Origin: Gautieria morchelliformis
Taxonomy: Eukaryota > Basidiomycota > Agaricomycetes > Gomphales > Gomphaceae
NCBI GenBank assembly: GCA_015179125.1
Contig: WHVA01000026.1
Span: forward strand, 401,875 to 465,874
DNA: 64,000 bases
Direction: 5' to 3'
Positions 31,841 through 43,395 of the stretch are shown piece by piece; position 1 is the first letter of the stretch, and the number at the start of each line of letters is the position of its first letter. A program made the position numbers and the translations under genes. The notes beneath the pieces were generated by a model, which saw only the letters and a list, made by a program, of their open reading frames with translations, ran no database searches and was not told the origin of the DNA.

Positions 31841-32055
31841 CACAGATCTCGGCAGCTGCTATGGATGATGGCTTCACATGTTTCATCACTGTGGAAGCGA
31901 GGGGCGAGATGGACTCACTGAAGAGGCAAATCAACCAAATGGCTTTCAACTTGCGTGAGGCCATTCAGATGAACACTGCGGTGAGGGAGGATGCGGTGTT
32001 GGCTAATCGACCGAAGAGCGAGTTCTCAGCAAATATGTCTCATGAAATTCGATGA
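31841..32055 (+). pseudogene. Group-III hybrid histidine kinase fragment: last HAMP and phospho-acceptor His
   Basis: After an acceptor-like ttgcacag the frame reads [33 protein letters not shown] and then [13 protein letters not shown]-stop. [13 protein letters not shown] is the H-box that carries the autophosphorylated His of hybrid histidine kinases. The stop follows exactly where the protein should continue TPMNGIIG. It is the same gene family as 29578-29789, so the TPR block lies between two parts of one kinase or of two copies. Confidence 0.72.
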
Positions 32056-32342
32056 GTAATCTTATGTTGTTGGTGGGATATTATACAGTGATGTCAAAAG
32101 TACCAGATGATGTGGTGGTACTGCTGACGGTCGTTTGGAGTGGCGACAAATCCGTCTGGCTGGGTCAAGCGCATGCGGCTATCATGAAGGGACGTAGAAA
32201 GAAGAAAGCCTCATTCAGAAAACACGGTAAGCCTATACAGTTACAAATGAAACTAAGACTACTAATTCTGGCCTATACTATACATTTTGAATGCCCTCTC
32301 CTTCTTTCCTACCTTGCTTCTTCATTAATTCATTGTCCTCAC

Positions 32343-32877
32343 CTACCCTTTGAAGATTTGCAAAAGGTGCGTCCTCACACACGCAATGTGATTTGACACA
32401 TGTATCATCGCCTCCACAGGCAACGGTAAGGTGACGACATCATACTCCAGAACTTCTAGATCCCTCAAAAGAGGAATCATCCGATCACAAGCGGACAAAG
32501 TTTGTAGATGGTACGGTTGGTGAGGAGTTGGCATAACATCAACCATCCTCACGTTGATTTCCCCCGGCAGAGGAGGTCTAACCTGGATCAGATTCTTATC
32601 ATTTTCTCCAAGGTGATATCGTGACACATACCCGTGAGCTTCTCCTCGTACTTTGACTAGATTTGGAAGATCGACTAGGCATCAATACTGTGGGGAGATT
32701 CTTGGCATGGGATTCCTGGTAAACAGGTACTCGGCCCTGCTTCTCGGTTTTCCATCCTGTCGCTGATTCCCACCGCAGTGTAGTATGGCCACAACTGTTC
32801 AAATCACAGATCCTCACAGATTTGCAGCCGTCTTTAAAATGTTCCAACCAAGCTTCTTCTGTCACGTGATATACCAT
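32343..32877 (-). CDS. Unrecognised protein fragment(s)
   Basis: Two minus frames look protein-like: VTEEAWLEHFKDGCKSVRICDLNSCGHTTLRWESATGW..GRVPVYQESHAKNLPTVLMP (32877-32690) and YHLGENDKNLIQVRPPLPGEINVRMVDVMPTPHQPYHLQTLSACDRMIPLLRDLEVLEYDVVTLPLP (32630-32400). They may be two exons of one gene on the minus strand, with an intron near 32650. I do not recognise the family. From 32880 to 33590 no gene is supported. Confidence 0.35.
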
Positions 32878-33589
32878 ACACCCCTGATCTCAGACGTACC
32901 TGTTTTCCCGACCTAGCCTCCCTTCTTCCCTCCCATCAGATATCCAAACGCCAATCTACTACTTAACCATCTCTTGACGTCCTTCCCAACAGCTTCGCGA
33001 CCAATGGCCCGCTGGGGCTGCACTTTAGACCGCTTACGATCGACGTGTTCGTGGGTGAGGAGCCAGGGGTGAAAGCGACCGCCGGAGGATGAGGCAAGGA
33101 GTGAGAGGGAAAGGGAAAGGGACAGCGAGCGTGAGCATCCTCACCCTTCTGTTATAACGACCACCACGCACGAGTGGACAGCACAGCAGTGGACGATGCC
33201 TCTTGCGCCCCAGTCCGCCCACCTCCTCACCCACTGAGACCTCCATACCTCACGTCTCTGACCCACCATCCAGCAGGCTTACATAAGGACTGCCACTTCG
33301 AGACATTAACAGTGTTGTAAGTACAATTTGCATCTCCTCTTACATCTCATCGTCTTCCATCAATCTATGTATACTTTTCTTCTTCCTCCTCACTCGCCGC
33401 CCCTCTTCAGCTCTCCAACATGCATCTTTGCCTATACCACTCAGCACATCATGGAAAGGCGCTGACACCATCTCCTCCAGGCCGTCCATGAGCTTCCCAA
33501 TCTATCCCCCGAGCGGCGGCTCCTTCTCGCACGACCCATATGCCCACGGCGACGCCGGGGGCTTCCCTGCCAAAGACGGGCGCTGCCTG

Positions 33590-34150
33590 TGCGAGTTATT
33601 CTCCTTGGATTACACATCATTTGGTAGCATCAGTCCAATTAATCAGGTTACTTACAGAACTCTATCAGACCACTTTTTTATCGGGATTACACATCCGTTC
33701 ATACTGTGCATCCGATCGGTTTCTTTGTACCAAACAGAGGTTTTTTTTCCGAGGATTACCCATGCGTTGGACATGCAACGGCTGTTCTTTTTCGAGTATT
33801 ACACATCGCCCGAGGTCTTTCTTGGGGGGGATTACTCACGCACTTATGGCATCTACCGATAAATCGGCTTCTTTGCAGGATTACTCGACCATTCCAGGTT
33901 TCTCCCATTAATTGGGTTACTTCCTCTGTTGTACGGTATTCTCCTTGGATTACACATCGTTTGGTAGCATCAGTCCGATTAATCGGGTTACTTACAGAAC
34001 ACTATCAGTCCACTTTTTTTACCGTGTGTTCGTACTGTGCATCCCATCGGCTTCTTTGTACGAAACAGAGTTCTTTTTCCGAGGATTACACATGTGTTGG
34101 ACATACAACGGCTTTTCTTTTTCGAGGATTACACATCTCCGATCCATCGG
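33590..34150 (+). repeat. Duplicated block (period about 345 bp) built from ggattacacat motifs
   Basis: The segment from ttctccttggattacacatc to cgaggattac at 33598-33810 recurs at 33940-34140. Inside and between them the motif ggattacacat or close variants occurs about nine times (near 33605, 33682, 33752, 33798, 33830, 33880, 33947, 34083, 34125). These mix with aattaat-gggttacttac and catc-gatcggttt elements. The open frames across it are by-products. From 34150 to 34520 no gene is seen. Confidence 0.6.
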
Positions 34151-34634
34151 GTTCACTTTGAACCCAAAGCTTCCTCTAGCACTCGCTTTACATTCTCACG
34201 CCGGTTTGCCTGTATCCCACCATTAGACTCTAGAACATCTATTGCTTTAAATATACGCCGGTACAGCTCCATACTGTCGTTGGCATCTCACTGACACCTC
34301 TTCCTTATTATGTACATTGAAATCTATGCTGAGTATCAGAGGAGAGGCCCCACTCATGTACGTCGTGCACCACTCTCTATATTCTTACCAACATTGCATT
34401 GTAGATGCACCTCGTACTCATTGATCAAGGAAGAACGTTGCACCGCGTAATTCCAATCTGTGACTCCTCTGATCTCGAACTCCTTCTCCTTCTCTCATTC
34501 TATTCTTTTCACTATGACACAATGCACATGGTTCATTGGTAGAGTGCCCACTCCTTCTTTTGAATGGGGTGCAAACCATGTTGGGAAACCTCATGAATGT
34601 CCACATTGTCACGTCCAACTCTTAACTGGGGAGT

Positions 34635-35324
34635 TGTTACGTATCGAGATTTCCACTAAGTCGGAACTGGAAAGGACAGCGGCTTCAACTTATAGGTTGC
34701 GCCCCCAATGAGCTATCGTCCTAAGTATTTCGGAACGGAGTCGGAAGTCGGAAAATACTGAACCAAGGGTTTGGTCGGAACTTGTGTCGGAACTGAGGTG
34801 GAAGGCGGAAGACAGAAGGCTGAGAGAGAGACTGAGATCTTGCTAGACTTGCTGTGCTAAAAACAGGAGATGGAGCGAAGGAAATCAAGTATCGAAGGTG
34901 ATTATCTGATTGCAGAATAACAGACATACATGAGGGGTTTTATACAAAGCGCAAAACAACAAGTAATGGTATGGTACTAAGCAAATTCTGGAGGAAGCGG
35001 AAGTCGAGTACAATGTGTGGGAACTAACTAATTGGGAACAATGGGACTACAAGGGGGGTTCAGGGTAAGGTAGAACAATGGCAAAGAACAAGGGGTCGGG
35101 AAAACAGATCTGACAACAAACTACAAGGGTGGCCGGATATATGGTTTTGATGAACGATGAGGTGGGTCTGGTCGGTCCGAGTAATAGAGTCGAAAGAACA
35201 AGGGAAATGTACAAGGGGCGAAATGCCAGAAATGTCGGAGGGGCGGAATGTGTTGTGGAATATCGTAAGGGCGGAATGTGTGGCGGAACTGAGGGTCGGA
35301 AATCGGAAATGAACGATCGTAACA
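34635..35324 (-). repeat. Gypsy solo LTR, 690 bp, TSD GGAGT, inverted
   Basis: In this orientation it starts TGTTACGTATCG and ends GATCGTAACA, with ggagt at 34630-34634 and 35325-35329. It matches the 3' LTR at 60763-61465 in reverse. It interrupts the Helitron protein precisely: VQLLTGE before, PGFCCGEGG after. Confidence 0.9.
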
Positions 35325-36990
35325 GGAGTGACCCGGATTCTGTTGTGGTGAAGGAGGTAAACAAAGAATTGATGTCAAGCATCTTCCTCCATTGCCAGAA
35401 GAGTACAATGTTTTTCTGAATGACAGCAGTGTCTCCTCTCTATCACGAATTCTGAACTTGGTGTTCTCCTTTTCCTCTCTGGAGTCGACATCAGAATTTC
35501 CTGGGCTCCATGGTCCTCCAGGTTTCTTCTCTGTTCAGGGTTTCCTTTATCATCGCCTGCGCCCCACACACCGTGATTCTGCTATCCAGTGGTTATTATA
35601 TGATGGCTTTCTTGCAAGCCAGGCACCACACCAAAATTGGGTTCATTGTCTCCCTGAGACTCAGATAGGAGCAATGATGGATGCATTGTTGCGCATCAAT
35701 CCTTTTGTTCACGGTTTACGCCAACTGTCTTTGGTTCAACCATCTATGTATCCAGAGGCGTCCATTGTTCTCAAAGATTCTTTGGGTAAAAATGAGGTGG
35801 GACATTGGAACTTCTTCATTACTCCCTCTCTAACCATCTGCATTAGATTGCGGCCATCATGTGCTTTCGCAACTCTACTCACACTGACCTCCATCCTCGC
35901 TCACTCACCATTGCTAAAACCAATGGCAAAAATCAATCCATCCCAGCCGTTAGCCGTCTTTGGGAGCCTCTTGCATATCCCCTCCTTTTCCCGCATGGAA
36001 CTTTAGGATGGGGTGTCAATGAAGGGCTTGGCGTCTGTGCATCTGATGCAGACAGTGACAGTGTGTCAACACAAATGCGGTACTATCGCGCCATGCTTCT
36101 TCGAGAACCCCGCTTTCAAATTTTTGGTCATCTGTGCAATGAATATCTGGTGGACATGTTCACATGTGACCTTGAGTGCAGACTCAACTACATCCGCCGC
36201 AATCAACAGAGGGTCTCAGCACAGCAAAACCCTTCTCCTAATAATATCTACTTACCTGCGTCCTTTCTTGGTTCAGGAAAATGGGCAAGTGAGCAGATTG
36301 CAGATGCTCTTGCCCTTGCTTCAACATACGGACCCCCAACTTTCTTCATCACTATGACATGCAATCCCCAATGGCCTGAAATTTCCCAACAACTACGTCC
36401 TGGGCAAGGTTTTGAAGATGCCCCACTTATAGTGTGCCATGTCTTCAAACAGAAACTCGCTCACTTCCTCAAAACATTATCAACCATGTTTCCAAATGCA
36501 GGACAGCGGTTGTACACCATCTATTGCATTGAATTTCAAAAGCGTGGGCTACCTCATTGCCACATTCTCACCAAATATCAAGCTGATTGTATAACACCTG
36601 ACGATATCGATGCTGTAATTTCTGCTGAACTTCCCTCTAACATTTAAGACACAGGCTTAATCAAAACCCATATGCTCCATAGTCACCCACCTGAAAACCG
36701 ACCACGTTCATGTTACTGTCAGTGTGAAAAAAAATGGTTTACGGATGTGTAGATTTAACTATCCTCGCCAACTACAGCAGATGACCACTTTGGATGATGA
36801 TGGCCGTGTTTCTTATCGTCGTCGTCACCCTGGGGATGAAATGGTGGTCCCACACTGCCTTCCGTTGATCAGAAAATATCACTGCCACATCAACTTTGAA
36901 GCCGCAAGTACAAGTCATTTATTCCAATACATCTTCAAGTACATTAACAAAGGTAGCTCTCTTGATGACTCATCCCTCACTTCTCTCACC
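35325..36990 (+). pseudogene. Helitron-like N-terminal (HUH Rep) part
   Basis: After the LTR the frame reads PGFCCGEGGKQ..HLPPLPEEYNVFLND..LSRILNLVFSFSSLES, a typical Helitron N-terminus. A frame change near 35860 leads to MRYYRAMLLREPRFQIFGHL, FFITMTCNPQWPEI, and FQKRGLPHCHIL. The last is the His-x-His of the HUH endonuclease that nicks and joins strands in rolling-circle transposition. A stop follows at 36645 and another shift near 36740, then CRFNYPRQLQQ..HCLPLIRKYHCHINFE..FQYIFKYINKG, which ends at an intron (about 36951-36999). The protein is broken in at least three places. Confidence 0.82.
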
Positions 36991-36999
36991 AATTACAGG

Positions 37000-39395
37000 T
37001 CCTGTTCATACGTGGGTGCAACTTAAAGATTCATCCATGTCTTCTGTCAATGAAATTGCAGAGTTCTGGAATGCCAGATATTTATCTGCAGGTGAAGCTG
37101 CATGGAGAATTTTGGGATTTCGCATCACCTCCAAGGAACCATCTGTTACTGCACTTCCAGTGCACACTCCTAACTCCATACTTTTTCATCAATATGAGCA
37201 CACCCATCAATCAACAAGCACACTCTCCAAGCTTGATCGTTACTTTTGTTGCCCTAGAGGTTCATTTGAAGACAATGACAACCTTGAGCGCAATTTTGCA
37301 GACATCTCCTATGCAGACTACTACCGATTGTTTCGCCTCCAAAAGTTGAACATGAATCAACCAGTCAACCCCCGTTCCTACATTGAACAACCAAATGTCC
37401 ATGGCCAGCCTATGATGCATGTCATACTTCGGAAACCTAACAAACCATATATTTCAAGACTACAGACAGTTTGTCCCTCTGAAGGCAAGCGTTTCTACAT
37501 CCGCTCGTTGTTATTGCACAGACCAGCTCTGTCTTTGGATGACTTAAGAACCATCAATGGAGTTATACAACCTACCTTTCAAGAAGCTGCACACCTATCA
37601 GGGTTGTTTGCCGATGTATCTGAAGGTGACAGCTGTCTCACAGAGGCTTTGGAATGCTTACGCACTCCATGGCAGTTGTGTCTATTGTTCATTCATCTCC
37701 TAACAAATGACTGTTGCCCTCTGCCTCTTACCACTTGGAACTCATTCAAGAAACACTTCTCCCGTGACTTCCTACACAGCCAAGGTGGCAACCATGATTT
37801 CGCACACACCACTGCTCTCTATGAATTATCCAAGTCCTTGGATGAACATGGAAAACAATTGTCTGACTTTGGATTACCACAACCATGTCTTCATGGAAGT
37901 GAAATGCAACACGAACTCCTGCAATGGTGTGCAAATCCCGGTCTCCTCCACCACCACTCCCAAATATGCCAGGCATCATTCAACTCTGAACAACAAAATA
38001 TCTTTGCTGAAATAGAACATGCTGCAGACACTAAAATGCCTCTACGATTATTCGTTGATTGACCCGCAGGTCGTGGTAAAACATTCCTGACCAACACTGT
38101 TTGTGACTCACGACGCAGCAAACAAGAAATTGTATTACCCACTACTACTTCAGCTTTTGCGGAACAGGTTTATCCTGGCGGTAGGACAACACATGCTGCT
38201 TTTAAAGTCAGTGAAATTGGATTCCATTCTTTGGTATGAATGCTAACATTTCTATCTCAAGGTTCCAGTCAATGAACTATGTGAATTCCTTCATTCCCCT
38301 ATTGAACCTGACGATCCGCATGGACAACTATTAAAAGAAGCTTCCATCATCATTTGGGATGAAGCACCCATGGCAAACCGTGCTGTTCTCGCATGTGTCA
38401 ATGACGCCCTTCAACGTATTATGCAAAACTCTCTTCCTTTTGGAGGAAAGATCATCATCCTTCTAGGTGATTTTCATCAAACATGTCCAGTCGTCCGTAA
38501 AGGTTCAAAAATGGATGTTATTGATGCCTCAATCCGCAGTTCACCTCTGTGGAGAGACTTTGAAATCTGTTCATTGACAACTCCAATGCGTAATGCAGAT
38601 GATCCAGATTTTGCTGCTGCTGTTGATCTCATAGGCAATGGCCCATCTTCCAATGTTTCCTTGAATATCATCAAACGTATCTCAACTACATCAGATGTTG
38701 TCGACTTTGTCTTTCCTTCCCATATATTGGCTAATGCAGCTCAATGCCTCATACGTTCCATCCTTGCCCCCACAAATGCTCAATGTGACATGTATAACTC
38801 CATATGCCTTCACCGCTTAAACACTCCCGAACACACATATACCGCAGCCGACGCTATTAAAGAAACTGAAGACGCCAATGTCCTATTACCACAACCAATC
38901 CTTGACTATGTCACCCACCAAAATCCTCCTGGTTTTCCATGCCACTCCCTCTCCATCCGCCTAGGTGGTCTATATCTCATAATGCACAATTTTTCCATCA
39001 CGCGTGGCTTGGTCAAGAACTGTAGAGTGGTTGTCACTCACTTAGGAAAAAACCTCGTGACTGTCAATGCCCTCCGTGTCCATGCAGGTCGAAACTACAT
39101 TGACAATGAAAACATCCTCCTTCCCCACATCACATTCACCTCTTTGTTGCCCTCTACAGGCCACACTCTTCTCCACAAGCAATTCCCTCTGTCACCTGCA
39201 TATGCGACTACCTTCAATAGCTGTCAAGGTCTTACCCTTGATCATGTGGCCATAGATCTTTCCACTCCTGTTTTCTCCCATGGTCAACTGTACACCGCTT
39301 TGTCACATGTGCATCATAGAGATGATGTCCGAGTTCACTTTCCATCAGGCAAGGACTCTACAGAAAACATTGTCTATGATGAAATAATTCTATGA
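37000..39395 (+). pseudogene. Helitron helicase part (PIF1-like)
   Basis: It continues the Helitron protein. VQLKDSSMSSVNEIAEFWNARYLSAGEAAWRIL links to the helicase. The P-loop region reads FVD-stop-PAGRGKTFLTN: TGA at 38060-38062 stands where Gly is expected, one residue before the Walker A core. After a probable intron (about 38210-38257) come IIWDEAPM, GGKIIILLGDFHQTCPVV, TTPMRNADDPDF, and NSCQGLTLDHVAIDLSTPVFSHGQLYTALSHV, the helicase motifs II to VI of PIF1-type enzymes. The end at 39395 matches the usual C-terminus. Confidence 0.85.
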
Positions 39396-39479
39396 TTTCC
39401 ATGTCTATTACATCCTGGCCAGAGTGAAGCGCAAGCCAGGCTTGTATATAATAAATTTTTTTTTAAAATACTGACTTTT

Positions 39480-40450
39480 GCAACGGGGACATCACTGACA
39501 AAATGGGGGGCCACATTTGATGGCACGCTCAACACAGACGGACTCGAGATCATCAGGGCCGAGCAGTGCGGACAGTTGCGTTTCGGTGTTGCAGGGGTGT
39601 CTTCGTCCTCCGGGGTCCAGACTTGCGAGAGACAGGATGCCTTGTCGGGGACGGCGGAGGTGCTACGTGGGATGCGTGGAGCGGAATGAATGGGAGAAGC
39701 TGGGGCTGAGGGTGCAGGCGGTGTTGGTGGGGACGGTGCTGGGGTGGGTAAGGCATCCTCTACAGGCTGCTGGGAAGGCGTGTGCGAGGGCTCTATAGGC
39801 TGCTGGTGAGGCATGTGTGAGGGCTCTACAGGGTTCTGGGGAGGCATGTGCAAGGGCTCCACAGTCATGGTATCTCCTTCGACAATGTCCTTCTCCTCTA
39901 CAGGGCTGCTCAACTCAGGCACATGTGGCACGGTGATATTTGCAGCTGCATCGCCACTGGCCGCCAGCTTGGCAATCTTGGCATCCTCACGCATGATTAA
40001 CATGTCCTCGTCTTCCTCCTCCTCTTCCGCCTCCTCAAAGAGAGAAATGAAATGGCTAAATGAAAATAAATGAAAAGGCCAGTCAGCGCTCCAACACCTT
40101 GAAAGATCAGAAAGGGAACAAAGTTCCCAAATCGTCCAATATTGACCTCCCTCATCCACATTGCTCCCAGGGCGATGACGCTAAAGTATTCAGGTTTGTT
40201 GGACTTACGTATGGCTTGCGTACTTCCTAACGCCTCAGTTCTTGAAGAGGCCAACACAATGCCAGAATCAATTATATGCAGGGCAAAGATTGTTGAAAAT
40301 GTTACTTACATTGAGGTAGAGACTGAAATATGCTACTGGGATTGAAGGCCGGTGCAAAAATAGCTCATGGATATGTGGGTATTGAGTGGCAATAATGAGG
40401 ACATGAAAAAGTGACTCACTTAGTGTTTGCCTGGTTGCAGGCTCCATCAT
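39480..40450 (-). pseudogene. Fragment of an unidentified membrane-protein gene
   Basis: Minus-strand exon-like pieces occur in order: SESLFHVLIIATQYPHIHELFLHRPSIPVAYFSLYLNV (40430-40300), FSVIALGAMWMREVNIGRFGNFVPFLIFQGVGALTGLF (about 40185-40060), and an acidic, Pro-rich tail with EEAEEEEEDEDMLIMREDAKIAKLAASGDAAANITVPHVPEL and repeated EPSHMPHQQP units, then RNCPHCSALMIS. The middle exon has a second copy at 14540-14640. Hydrophobic stretches suggest a membrane protein; the family is not recognised. It lies directly after the Helitron helicase, in opposite orientation. Confidence 0.4.
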
Positions 40451-40607
40451 CTAACCGAGGATGTGTTCGCCGAGTTCGAGAGTAGTTATCGTCGATGTCA
40501 ACAGTTGTTGGGGGTCACGGCGGTAGGAAGAAGGAGTTGCAATTTGGAAAGTGTCAGACATTGAATTTACTTACCAAATCTTATTATTGCACGCACATGT
40601 ATCGTTG

Positions 40608-40996
40608 CTTTAGGTATAAAGAAATGTGCAGCGGATCCCAGTCCTTATGTGCGAAAGGCTGCAGCACTCGCCATTCCCAAACTATACCAGTATGAAATGC
40701 TCTTTAATATGTGTCGATGTCTCAACCCCTGCTTGCTTCCAGCTTAGACCCTTCTCATCTTACCTCTCTTGAAGCAGTTCTCTTGTCGTTATTACACGAC
40801 CATTCTCCCGTTTCGGTTGGCTGTGTTGCCGTCGCATTCAGTGCGGTTTGTCCCCATCAACTAGATCTTTTACATAGCCACTACAGGTGTTTGTGCCGCT
40901 TACTTGTTGACGCAGATGAATGGGGTCAAGTCTCTCTGATGGATCTTTTACTGCGCTATGCCAGACACATGCTAACCAAACCACCCAGATTTTGAG
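40608..40996 (+). pseudogene. AP-3 complex beta subunit (adaptin) gene fragment
   Basis: The exon at about 40608-40690 reads IKKCAADPSPYVRKAAALAIPKLY. After an intron (about 40691-40740) come LDPSHLTSLEAVLLSLLHDHSPVSVGCVAVAFSAVCPHQLDLLHSHYRCLCRLLVDADEWGQVSLMDLLLRYARHML. This is the adaptin N-terminal solenoid of the AP-3 beta subunit, which sorts cargo to the vacuole. Only two exons are present, in the right order. Right after them the sequence becomes a different gene (cystathionine gamma-lyase-like). Confidence 0.7.
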
Positions 40997-41040
40997 GTAC
41001 GTAACTTGGATGAGTGACTGGATAACATCTGACCATTGTT

Positions 41041-41525
41041 ACATGTCCAAGGTCGCAGCGCAACTCCAGGGCCTCGAGGTTACCTTCATGGACTTTGACA
41101 TGACCAGTGACGATGATGTCGTTGCAGCCGTGCGTGAGAATACCAAGGTATGCCACCGGGCTCTCTCTTTTGCATCAGCTTCATCACTGACACATACTGT
41201 TCAGCTTGTGTGGATAGAGACACCTACGAGCCCCACATTGTGCCTCACATTCCCCATATTACAGCCCTCATACACCATGCCTTCCCGGCCGCTCATCCTC
41301 GTGGACTCCACATTTCTTTCACCTTTCTGCATTTCGCCTCTTGCAGGACCAACTCATGCTGACATCATCCTTCATTCACTTACAAAATATATCAAATGGC
41401 ACTCAGATGTTCTCATGGGCGCCGTCATTTTCCCTAAAGCACAAAGTAGTGACAGCGATGCACTATACCAGAAGCTCTTGTTTATTCAGAACGCCATGGG
41501 GGGTGCCAAGACGCTCGCACTCTGA
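41041..41525 (+). pseudogene. Cystathionine gamma-lyase-like (Cys/Met PLP enzyme) gene fragment
   Basis: Exon pieces: VAAQLQGLEVTFMDFDMTSDDDVVAAVRENTK; after an intron (41148-41202), LVWIETPTSPTL; after another gap, RPLILVDSTFLSPFCISPLA, then HADIILHSLTKYIKWHSDVLMGAVIFP and LYQKLLFIQNAMGG. The Lys of SLTKY is where PLP binds. The usual VDNTF is VDSTF, and KYIxGHSD has Trp for Gly. These enzymes split cystathionine in transsulfuration. N- and C-termini are absent, so this is a fragment. The start follows the AP-3 beta fragment without a gap. Confidence 0.7.
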
Positions 41526-43395
41526 ATGCGTGAGCACGGGTGTCAAGATTGGTTTTTAGGCGTTAATATCGTGTATTAGTGAACACAGCGAATGCCCGGA
41601 TAACTTGTGCGAATAAGTATGCCATTTGGCGAATGAGTGAACCAATGAATGTTCACGAGATAAGAGGGTTGCCCGAACGGGGCTCGCCCTATCTACAGTC
41701 GCAGTGAAATAGCCTGTGGCACTTGACGATGTAACGTGCAAGGTATCACGGAAGGGCTGTCTAAGTATCGACAATCCCTTCGCCGGTGAAGGTGCTCCTT
41801 CGGAGCCCTTCGCCAACAGCACAGAAAATAGTTTGAAGGCTAGGGTAACGAAGATGGAGTATGAGAACTCACCAGTGATGCCTAAGTCCTCTGCTGGTCG
41901 AAGATAGAAATCTCCAAGAGAAGGCACAAGACGATGATCGCAGCGAGGTCAAGTTTGCACAAGATGGACAACGTATGATAATTGAACTGGGGAATATACA
42001 TGCGAATGTAAACTACTTATATCGAATGCTCGTAAGGTATCAGCGAATAGGAAAGAGGCCGTCACGAGTCAGGGTTGGATAGGGGTGCGCAGTCATGATA
42101 CAACATAGATGAAATAAACATACAATAGAATGAGAGAAGAGGGAGAACATGAAATGATGGAGAGTGAAGGTGGCGAAGACACCTATGTACAAAATCATGT
42201 CTTGGGGCCCGCATATACACTGCCCTGCACGGGTTCTTCATCTACTGGGTTGATCCCACACGACCTACGGGTAGGACGTCCCGCAAACGCACCCTGCTCA
42301 TATGAACACCAAAATGGGGTTGGATTGAGAAGCTGATGGAGTTACTGACGAGCCATCATGCCGGGTAGGGATGTCGATTGTGATTTGATGGTGTGCCTGC
42401 TGGCGAATGATGCGAGCAGCAAATGGCCGTTCAGCGAAATGCGAGGAAGGGCGAACAGAGATGACATAGCGGAGGAGAGGTTGAGGTGGAGGGCGAAGCC
42501 GAGCGAACACTGGGGAGGAGTAGCAAAAGGGGAAATGGGGATAACAAGGTGCAGGAGATACACAGGTCATGACAATCCGATTATCAGAACACAATCAGAA
42601 GAGGGTTGAGCAGAGGAGGTGATAGGCCCAGCGATGACTGCCAAGTCAGTCCAAAGACGTCGATCGTGCATTGACGGCGTGGCTATGGTAATTGGCACGA
42701 ACAGTGAGAATCGGTTGCTGAACATGCCAATGGCGATCGGAGCACACACAGAGATGGAGTGAGAAATGGCAGGACAGAGCACCTGAGTATGAGAAATAAA
42801 CGCATCATGACAACGGGCTTCAGGAAGACCGAAGCGACATAGATCCGGACATACAACTTCTCCTCTCCAACTCTGCACCACTCTTTCAAAGTCGTAATCC
42901 AGCTGTATGTATCAGGACTGTTTTCGTGGAACCGGAAGTTGAGTTTGAATAGGTGCGTTTTTTTTTTTTTTCTCTTTGCTTTCTCATCATTTTATATTAC
43001 TCCAGTAAGCTACATTGTCGCTAAACATCAATTGTACTATTGGAAACACTCCCCTTACTCTCTGAGACTCCCAAGTCCCTGCGCTCTCGAACTACAGATG
43101 CACAAACAATTCGCCATGCACGATGCAATGGTTCTTTTGTTGTACTCACTAAGATTTGCTTATGCTAACCTAGTGAGTGAATTTGCTGTCTCAGGGCTCG
43201 CACCAGTCGGTTTGTTTGGTGCTTTGATGCATCTACCCGTCAATATGGGCTGGCTTTGGGTAGCTTATTTTAAGTGTTTAAATGTACTTAATTTTAGTGG
43301 TAGCTAAATTATTTTTTTTGACACTGATTTTGGAGTGAACAAAGCTACTGAAATTAAGTACTAGTGCATAAAGTACTTATTTTAAGTGCCCACTC

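Larger units (their letters stand above)
34520..39395 (+). mobile_element. Helitron (RepHel coding region), nested and decayed
   Basis: A single Rep/helicase gene of Helitron type occupies this span, interrupted by a solo LTR (34635-35324). Neither a 5' TC end nor a 3' CTRR end could be fixed. A small hairpin (caagc-cag-gcttg at 39436-39452) just past the helicase is the best 3' candidate. Captured host-gene fragments follow to 41.5 kb. Confidence 0.8.

Noticed and set aside
33590-34226. Overlapping ORFs with DYTSFG..ITH repeats
   Set aside because: They follow from the duplicated ggattacacat block. Three frames look equally open, and no start or homology supports a protein.
39436-39452. Hairpin caagc-cag-gcttg as the definite Helitron 3' end
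   Set aside because: No CTRR follows within about 10-12 bases, so I keep it only as a candidate and did not close the element there.
41530-43270. Possible LTR or gene in the stretch after the gamma-lyase fragment
   Set aside because: No paired termini, no target duplication and no protein-like frame could be found; left unannotated.
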